A stretch of DNA of 9,881 nucleotides from Candidatus Kaiserbacteria bacterium RIFCSPHIGHO2_12_FULL_56_13 (GTDB taxonomy: Bacteria > Patescibacteriota > Minisyncoccia > Phycocordibacterales > Phycocordibacteraceae), in the NCBI GenBank assembly GCA_001781625.1, contig MFLS01000003.1:1-9881 (forward strand), given 5' to 3'. The notes beneath the pieces were generated by a model. It was not told where the DNA came from and ran no database searches. It worked only from the letters and a program-made list of their open reading frames with translations. This document shows positions 4,968-9,881 of this stretch, piece by piece. The translations under genes and the position numbers were made by a program. The number at the start of each line of letters is the position of its first letter. Position 1 is the stretch's first letter.

Positions 4968-5864
4968 ATGAATAACGTGGCGCTGACGACGGCCAATATC
5001 CCGCTGCCGCATTGGCACTCGGGAAAGGTCCGGAACACGTATCAGATCCCGAATCGCAAGCAACTCCTCCTCATGGTAGCGAGTGATCGTTTGAGCACGC
5101 ATAACATCGTGCATCTGTCACCAGTCCCAGAGAAGGGGGAGCTCCTCACGGCGCTCTCTGCTTTCTGGCTCATGGGGCCCCTTGGGAGTATCAGTCATCA
5201 TATCGTTGCTTGGGGTAGACGCATTTACAAATACTTGCCGCAGGAGCACGAATACCCACTCGGCCTTCACCGCCGGGCAATCGTTATCCACGAGCGAAAG
5301 GTGACCAGAATAGAATTCATCTTTCGCAACTATCTCGCAGGCTCTCTTTGGAGGGCATATCAAAAAAGCGAGGACCCGTACCGGCTTCGATTGCGACAAG
5401 GATTGCCGCTTATGCACCGCTTCTCTCAGCCGGTTTTTACGCCGACTGAAAAGTCAGAGAACGACGAACCGCTCCCGTATGGAGATGTGCTGGGTCGGGC
5501 GCCGGCAGGCGTTGTAGCAACGCGCCGCGCGTTTAACATCGGCACTCCGTACTTAGCCGAGCGCGGCATCACGCTCATCGATGGCAAGTTCGAAGCGTCT
5601 GGGAAAACACTTGTCGACGAGTGGCTCAATGGCGACTGTTGTCGCATGGCCTGGACGAAGGATGTGCATGAGGGCGAAGAACCCCCATGGCTCGATAAGG
5701 AGATCGCCCGGCAGATTGCCATGCAAAAGTGGGGAGACGGTCCCAAATCCCCGCTTGAATTCTCGGAGCATGAGACCAATCGTATCGCAGCGGGGTACCA
5801 CACGGCGTTCGAGGCGATCACGAACATGACGCTCTCGGCGTTTCAGAAGGAACACATGGACTAA
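4968..5864 (+). CDS. purC: SAICAR synthase (PurC), divergent
   Basis: 298 residues. Uses ATP and aspartate to convert CAIR, the PurE product, to SAICAR. Family landmarks: GKVRNTY (19-25, usually GKVRD-x-Y), VASDRLS (37-43), RNYLAGS (118-124), FTPTEKSEN-DE near 157-167, LIDGKFE near 202-208 and VDEW...GDCCR near 215-226. The acidic and basic residues of the active-site blocks (D-x-K-x-E, DE, D-x-x-R) are kept. Several near-invariant positions differ: SAFD is STHN, so the Asp is Asn; DTKFEFG is DGKFEASG with a shortened loop; and PDSSR is GDCCR. Length matches the long (yeast-like) PurC group. AGGAGA (4957-4962), overlapping the purE stop, sets the ATG at 4968. A strong terminator follows. Probably active, but sequence-divergent. 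Confidence 0.9.
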   Translation: MNNVALTTANIPLPHWHSGKVRNTYQIPNRKQLLLMVASDRLSTHNIVHLSPVPEKGELLTALSAFWLMGPLGSISHHIVAWGRRIYKYLPQEHEYPLGLHRRAIVIHERKVTRIEFIFRNYLAGSLWRAYQKSEDPYRLRLRQGLPLMHRFSQPVFTPTEKSENDEPLPYGDVLGRAPAGVVATRRAFNIGTPYLAERGITLIDGKFEASGKTLVDEWLNGDCCRMAWTKDVHEGEEPPWLDKEIARQIAMQKWGDGPKSPLEFSEHETNRIAAGYHTAFEAITNMTLSAFQKEHMD

Positions 5865-5881
5865 TCTTTCAGAATCAGATC

Positions 5882-5915
5882 AAGCGGCGCCCCAACGGGG
5901 CGCCGCTTCTTTATT
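5882..5915 (+). terminator. Strong intrinsic terminator after purC
   Basis: AAGCGGCGCCCC (5882-5893) pairs perfectly over 12 bases with GGGGCGCCGCTT (5897-5908) around the loop AAC. It is followed by a T-rich CTTTATT. It closes the purE-purC operon and separates it from the ATPase gene. Confidence 0.92.
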
Positions 5916-5951
5916 ATCCCGACAAGCACATTTTAATTGGCGTGCGTGCCG

Positions 5952-5957
5952 TATACT
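5952..5957 (+). promoter_or_regulatory. -10 element, leaderless start of VirD4-like gene
   Basis: TATACT (5952-5957) ends 7 bases before the ATG at 5965. It lacks the TGN extension seen at the other leaderless starts, and no clear -35 was found. There is no Shine-Dalgarno sequence. Confidence 0.5.
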
Positions 5958-5964
5958 GAAGAGA

Positions 5965-8730
5965 ATGGAAAAGGCGATATCCTCGCCAGAAGAGGAGTTG
6001 GCATACTTGCGGGCGCGTATCACAGAGAAAGAGCGCGAGCTTGCGCGCGTGCGGCCGCCCTCGCCCGAAGAACGCGCGACCATCGTCTCGGAACGCATTA
6101 TCGAGCATAAGCGCGCGCCTGCCGAGGCCATTCTCGCTCCGGAGTATCGAATAGCCGCTCACGAAATCGGCGGCGAAGTGCAAAAGATTTTGCAAGGCCT
6201 TCAACTTGGGGGGTACGAAAAGGCAATCAAGCAACTGGGAGAAACGATGGAGGCGCGTGGGATAAAAAACGCCCTTTCGGCGATGGAGCGTCTGAATGAC
6301 CCGCATCTCGAAGACGATTTTCACCGCTACTTGGTGCGCTATGTTGCGGCAGGCCTCACGGTGAAAGGCATTGAGGAGAAAGCACCGCGTTTCAAAGCGC
6401 TTCGCATGACCTTGTATGAAGTCGCGCTCCCGGGGCCCACAGGCGAAGATGCACCGCATCCACCTCGCCCGCTTAAAGAAATTGTCTCTTCGATGGAGCA
6501 ATTGTATGCAGGGTTGCTTTCAGTTGGAGAGGCGACCTTGGGCGAGCCGAGTTACTTCACGCTCGAGCTTGCGGTCCCTGCCAATCGCCCCGACCTCTTG
6601 TTCTATGTCGCGGTCCCAAACCGGAAGCGCGAACTTTTTGAAAAACAGCTCCACGCCATCTTCCCGCACGCCGAGCTCCATGAGCAGCCGGCTGACTACA
6701 ATGTCTTTGCCGAGGGAGGAGTATCGGTGGGCGCCCGCATCTCTTTGCGTGGCCGCCCGGCGCTCCCCATCAAGGAGTACGCCGAGTTCGACTACGACCC
6801 GTTAAACACGATCGCAAACGCTTTTGCGAAGATCGAGCATGTGGGCGAAGGTGCCGCGCTCCAAATCGTTGTCGAGCCGCGCGGCGACCGGCATGTGAAG
6901 CACTACCGCAAGATTCTCACCGCTCTCAAAGAAGGAATAAAGCGCGATAAGGCCTTCGGGCTCCCTGAAACGATGTTTGGGGAGATGGCGCGCGAGCTCG
7001 GGTCGGTTTTCTTTGGCCCCAGTAAGCCCAAAGACGAGGAGAAGAGGAAAGAAGTCGAGACGCGCCAGATAGAGGCGAACAAGGCCGATGTCGAAGAGGT
7101 AGAGAAGAAAATTGCCGCGCCCATCATAGGCGCCACGATCCGGCTCATCGTCTCGTCAAAAGATGCGGCACGCTCGCATCAGGTGCTGGGCGATATCTCT
7201 GCCTCCTTTAATCAGTTTGCGAATACGCGCGGCAATGAGTTTATTGTGAAGATGGTCGAGGGGCGCGAGGCCAAGAAACTCTTCGACGCCTTTTCCTTTC
7301 GTCTCCCCTCGAGCGAAGCCGTTCCACTCTCTCTCAAGGAGCTCACGACGCTGTACCACTTCCCCCCGAAAGGGATCGAGTCGTCTCCGCACCTGAAGCA
7401 GGCGCGCTTCACGAGCGCTCCCGCGCCGCTTTCACTCCCGAAAACCGGCGTCTTGCTTGGTACGAACTCGTATCGCGGCAGTGAGACCAGGGCGTATCTC
7501 TCTGACGAAGATCGTCTCCGCCACCTCTATATCGTGGGGCAAACGGGCACGGGGAAGACCGGGCTCATGAAGAGCATGATAGTTGAGGATATGAAAGCCG
7601 GGCGCGGCGTCTGCTTTATCGACCCGCACGGCAACGACATCCTCGACGTTCTCTCTTTGGTGCCGAAGGAGCGCTACGACGACGTGGTCTACTTTGATCC
7701 GGCTGACCTCGCGCGTCCCTTCGGGCTCAACATGCTCGAATACGACCCGACGCACCCCGAGCAAAAAACCTTCATCATCAACGAACTCCTCATGATTTTT
7801 CGCCGTCTCTATGGCGATGTACCGGAGGCCCTCGGGCCTGCGTTTGAGCAATACTTTAGGAATGCGACACAGCTCGTGATGGAGGACCCAAGCTCGGGTT
7901 CGACTCTACTCGATATCCCGCGCGTCCTCTCCAATGCGGGGTTTCGCCAGATGAAGCTCTCGCGTTCGCGAAATCCCGTCGTGAATCAGTTTTGGCAGGA
8001 GATCGCGACGAAAGCGGGCGGCGAGGCCTCCTTGGAGAACATCGTCCCCTACATCACGAACAAATTTGACGATTTTGTTGCGAACGACTTCATTCGCCCC
8101 ATCATCGGCCAACAAGAGTCCTCATTCAAGTTCCGCGAGGTGATCGATACGAAAAAGATCCTCCTCATTAATCTCTCAAAGGGGCGATTGGGGGAGAGAA
8201 ACGCGAATCTCCTCGGCCTCATTGTGGTAGGGAAGCTCTTCATGGCGGCTCTCTCGCGTGCCGACAATCCGCGCGCGGCGCACGCGCCCTTCTACCTCTA
8301 CATCGACGAATTCCAAAATGTGACGACGGACTCAATTCCCGGCATCCTCTCCGAGGCGCGCAAATATCGGCTCGCGCTTACGGTGGCGCACCAGTTCTTG
8401 AAGCAAATCGAAGAGAAGACCCGCGACGCGATCTTCGGTAACGTGGGCTCGCTCGCCGTTTTTCGCGTCGGCGAAGAGGATGCCGAATTCTTTGCCAAAC
8501 AATTCGCGCCCATCTTCAAAGCACTTGATTTCGTGAACATCGAGTTTAGGAACTGCTACCTCAAGATGCTCGCGCACGGCGTGCCGCAAAAACCCTTCAA
8601 TGTGGTGACGCCCGATGTCCTTGAGGGGAATGAGGCGCAGATCGAAGAGTTGAAACAGCTCTCGGCGGTCACCTTCGGCCGCGATCGTGCTACCGTTGAA
8701 GCGATGATCCGCGAGCGCTATCTTTCGTAA
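5965..8730 (+). CDS. VirD4/TraG-like type IV secretion coupling ATPase, soluble form
   Basis: 921 residues. Residues 1-60 are a charged, probably coiled-coil helix. Two related alpha/beta modules follow (about 196-340, starting SYFTLELAVP, and 386-455), separated by a highly charged linker (353-382). The RecA-like motor has Walker A GQTGTGKT (525-532), then FIDPHGND (551-558), Walker B YLYIDE (777-782) and the TraG/TraD C-terminal motif SEARKYRLALTVAHQ (796-810). These match VirD4/TraG/TrwB coupling proteins or the related TraC/HerA-like motors, which push DNA or protein through type IV secretion machines or pili. Unlike classical VirD4 there is no N-terminal membrane anchor. The membrane protein gene begins 2 bases after the stop and may supply one. 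The motor class is firm; DNA versus protein cargo is unknown. Confidence 0.88.
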   Translation: MEKAISSPEEELAYLRARITEKERELARVRPPSPEERATIVSERIIEHKRAPAEAILAPEYRIAAHEIGGEVQKILQGLQLGGYEKAIKQLGETMEARGIKNALSAMERLNDPHLEDDFHRYLVRYVAAGLTVKGIEEKAPRFKALRMTLYEVALPGPTGEDAPHPPRPLKEIVSSMEQLYAGLLSVGEATLGEPSYFTLELAVPANRPDLLFYVAVPNRKRELFEKQLHAIFPHAELHEQPADYNVFAEGGVSVGARISLRGRPALPIKEYAEFDYDPLNTIANAFAKIEHVGEGAALQIVVEPRGDRHVKHYRKILTALKEGIKRDKAFGLPETMFGEMARELGSVFFGPSKPKDEEKRKEVETRQIEANKADVEEVEKKIAAPIIGATIRLIVSSKDAARSHQVLGDISASFNQFANTRGNEFIVKMVEGREAKKLFDAFSFRLPSSEAVPLSLKELTTLYHFPPKGIESSPHLKQARFTSAPAPLSLPKTGVLLGTNSYRGSETRAYLSDEDRLRHLYIVGQTGTGKTGLMKSMIVEDMKAGRGVCFIDPHGNDILDVLSLVPKERYDDVVYFDPADLARPFGLNMLEYDPTHPEQKTFIINELLMIFRRLYGDVPEALGPAFEQYFRNATQLVMEDPSSGSTLLDIPRVLSNAGFRQMKLSRSRNPVVNQFWQEIATKAGGEASLENIVPYITNKFDDFVANDFIRPIIGQQESSFKFREVIDTKKILLINLSKGRLGERNANLLGLIVVGKLFMAALSRADNPRAAHAPFYLYIDEFQNVTTDSIPGILSEARKYRLALTVAHQFLKQIEEKTRDAIFGNVGSLAVFRVGEEDAEFFAKQFAPIFKALDFVNIEFRNCYLKMLAHGVPQKPFNVVTPDVLEGNEAQIEELKQLSAVTFGRDRATVEAMIRERYLS

Positions 8731-8732
8731 TT

Positions 8733-9881
8733 ATGACCGAACGTCCGCCAAAAAGTTCGCCGCAAGAAGCCCAAGAAGCCGATGCGACTCGCGCAGAAAG
8801 TCAGCAGACGCTCGCCGATCTCATCGCACAGCTTGAAGCGGAGGAAAAGAAATCGCGTGAGGCGCCCCCGCCTTTCAAGAATCCCGAGGGCTTGCCGAAG
8901 CTCTCTTCGATGTACGAAGGCGAAATTTTTTCGGCCGTTGAAGAAAAAGCTTTTCGACTTGCTGACAAAGCGGGACTTATGCCCGAGCGCTCGGCGATGA
9001 TCGCGCTTGAACACGATTATCTTGAAGCGCGCCGTGCAAAGAAACCCGATCGTACAAGAGCCAAAGAGCTCGAGACTGCCTATGACAAGGTGAGTGCAGA
9101 CTACGAAAAAAAGCTCGAAGAGCGTCTTGTGGGCAAGCTCGCCGCGAAAGACCTGACTGAGGAGCGGGCGACAGAGGTCGCACGCCGGTACCGCCGGTTG
9201 ATTATTTCTCGCGACATTATCGACCGCAGTGAAAAGCTTCTCGCCGAGGCGCTCTCGCAAAAAGAGAAAGGGTTGGTTATGAAAAGTGTCACCGCACTCG
9301 CTCTATGGGATAAAAGGCAGCTCGATAAACTTGGCGAACCTATGGCCCGTGCCGTGCGCATCTTTCGCTCCGCATTCATTGGGGCTGGCATCGCGAGCGT
9401 TGCGGGCGCAGGTATAGCCGCATTCGGAGCGACTGCGCTCGGCTATCGCCTCGCACGGACTCTTGCAGGGACTGCCGTGGGAGGCGCCGCAGGCACAATG
9501 GCGGGTGATATCTATGCCGAGCGCTTCGCTCCCGAGGCAAAGCGCCGTCTTCAGGAGGCACGTGAGCGTTCTGCAAGCGGTGTCAAAGGCATTGCGGCGA
9601 AACGCAAGGCATATCGCAAAGGGAGTGCCGAGGCGATTGCGAAAAAACAGAGAATGATCGAGAGAGTAACCGCGGCCTTCGTCGGCTTCGGGGTTTCTCT
9701 CGAGACGGCCCACGAGATCGCAAAGCTCGATGTCGTGCAAGACGCAGCAGCGGCAGTTCCCGAAGCATCTCCCGCGGCTGAAGTTTCTCCCCCTGTCGCC
9801 CCAGTACCGACTGAAGAGCAATTGGCCGCGGCATGGGAGGAGCAATTCCCCGAGAAGCCCTTCCCGGGTGTTGATATGGCG
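8733..9881 (+). CDS. Membrane protein with glycine zipper, partner of VirD4-like ATPase (3' truncated)
   Basis: An open frame of 383 codons runs to the window edge with no stop, so the C-terminus is missing. I do not recognise a named family. Residues 1-60 are polar and probably disordered. Residues 60-210 are strongly charged and helical, with a likely coiled coil around 95-145. Residues 214-258 are hydrophobic and Gly/Ala-rich, forming one or two membrane segments. The second has glycines at exact four-residue spacing (246, 250, 254, 258), a glycine zipper. The tail after 260 is again charged, then Pro/Ala/Val-rich (about 331-355). The ATG at 8733 lies 2 bases after the ATPase stop with no Shine-Dalgarno, which points to one operon and coupled translation. 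It may anchor the soluble ATPase or be a secretion-system component. That role is inference. Confidence 0.75.
   Translation, partial: MTERPPKSSPQEAQEADATRAESQQTLADLIAQLEAEEKKSREAPPPFKNPEGLPKLSSMYEGEIFSAVEEKAFRLADKAGLMPERSAMIALEHDYLEARRAKKPDRTRAKELETAYDKVSADYEKKLEERLVGKLAAKDLTEERATEVARRYRRLIISRDIIDRSEKLLAEALSQKEKGLVMKSVTALALWDKRQLDKLGEPMARAVRIFRSAFIGAGIASVAGAGIAAFGATALGYRLARTLAGTAVGGAAGTMAGDIYAERFAPEAKRRLQEARERSASGVKGIAAKRKAYRKGSAEAIAKKQRMIERVTAAFVGFGVSLETAHEIAKLDVVQDAAAAVPEASPAAEVSPPVAPVPTEEQLAAAWEEQFPEKPFPGVDMA

Noticed and set aside
5914..6501. Minus-strand open frame of 195 codons over the ATPase start
   Set aside because: It overlaps the leaderless promoter and the N-terminus of the VirD4-like gene, and no recognisable domain is visible.
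8718..9260. Minus-strand open frames over the last gene (also 9303-9845)
   Set aside because: The plus strand is open without a stop from 8733 to the window edge and has an organised domain layout. The minus frames are Cys/Arg-rich and patternless.

Overview
This window looks like a chromosomal segment from a bacterium of the Candidate Phyla Radiation (Patescibacteria, probably a Parcubacteria/Kaiserbacteria-like lineage). That placement is inference. It rests on the very tight gene packing, the families present (a DnaX C-terminus, NUDIX and ASCH/DUF3850 proteins, a membrane-anchored DsbA-like protein, and a soluble VirD4-like ATPase followed by a glycine-zipper membrane protein), and start signals that look leaderless. 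The standard code fits, with TGA used as a stop. No intergenic gap exceeds about 115 bases. No insertion sequence, CRISPR array, rRNA or integrase was seen.

Layout, left to right on the + strand: the 3' end of a probable dnaX (1-384) and a tRNA-Gln(TTG) (401-471). Next comes a small nucleotide-handling cluster: NUDIX hydrolase (491-919), overlapped by 4 bases by a DUF3850/ASCH protein (916-1188), then a second NUDIX protein (1226-1708) closed by an intrinsic terminator, then a nucleoside-deoxyribosyltransferase-like protein (1772-2224). An envelope/metal block follows: a DsbA-like thiol oxidoreductase (2273-2962) and a ZIP metal transporter (2970-3713). These converge on a minus-strand DedA-family membrane protein (3719-4336). 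A divergent control region (4337-4451) separates DedA from a purE-purC pair (4452-5864), which ends in a strong intrinsic terminator. The last block is a 921-residue VirD4/TraG-like ATPase (5965-8730). Two bases later begins a membrane protein that is still open at the right edge (8733-9881).

The most striking sequence-level pattern is in the start signals. At five genes (491, 1772, 2273, 4336 minus strand, 5965) a -10 hexamer ends only 7-9 bases before the ATG, and four of these five have an extended TGN just upstream. A transcript from such a promoter would begin at or within a few bases of the start codon, so these genes appear to be made from leaderless mRNAs. The second NUDIX gene, purE and purC instead carry clear Shine-Dalgarno sequences. 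The best candidates for under-described biology are the soluble coupling-type ATPase paired with a separate glycine-zipper membrane protein, the NUDIX/ASCH/deoxyribosyltransferase-like cluster, and the isolated purE-purC pair with a divergent PurC.
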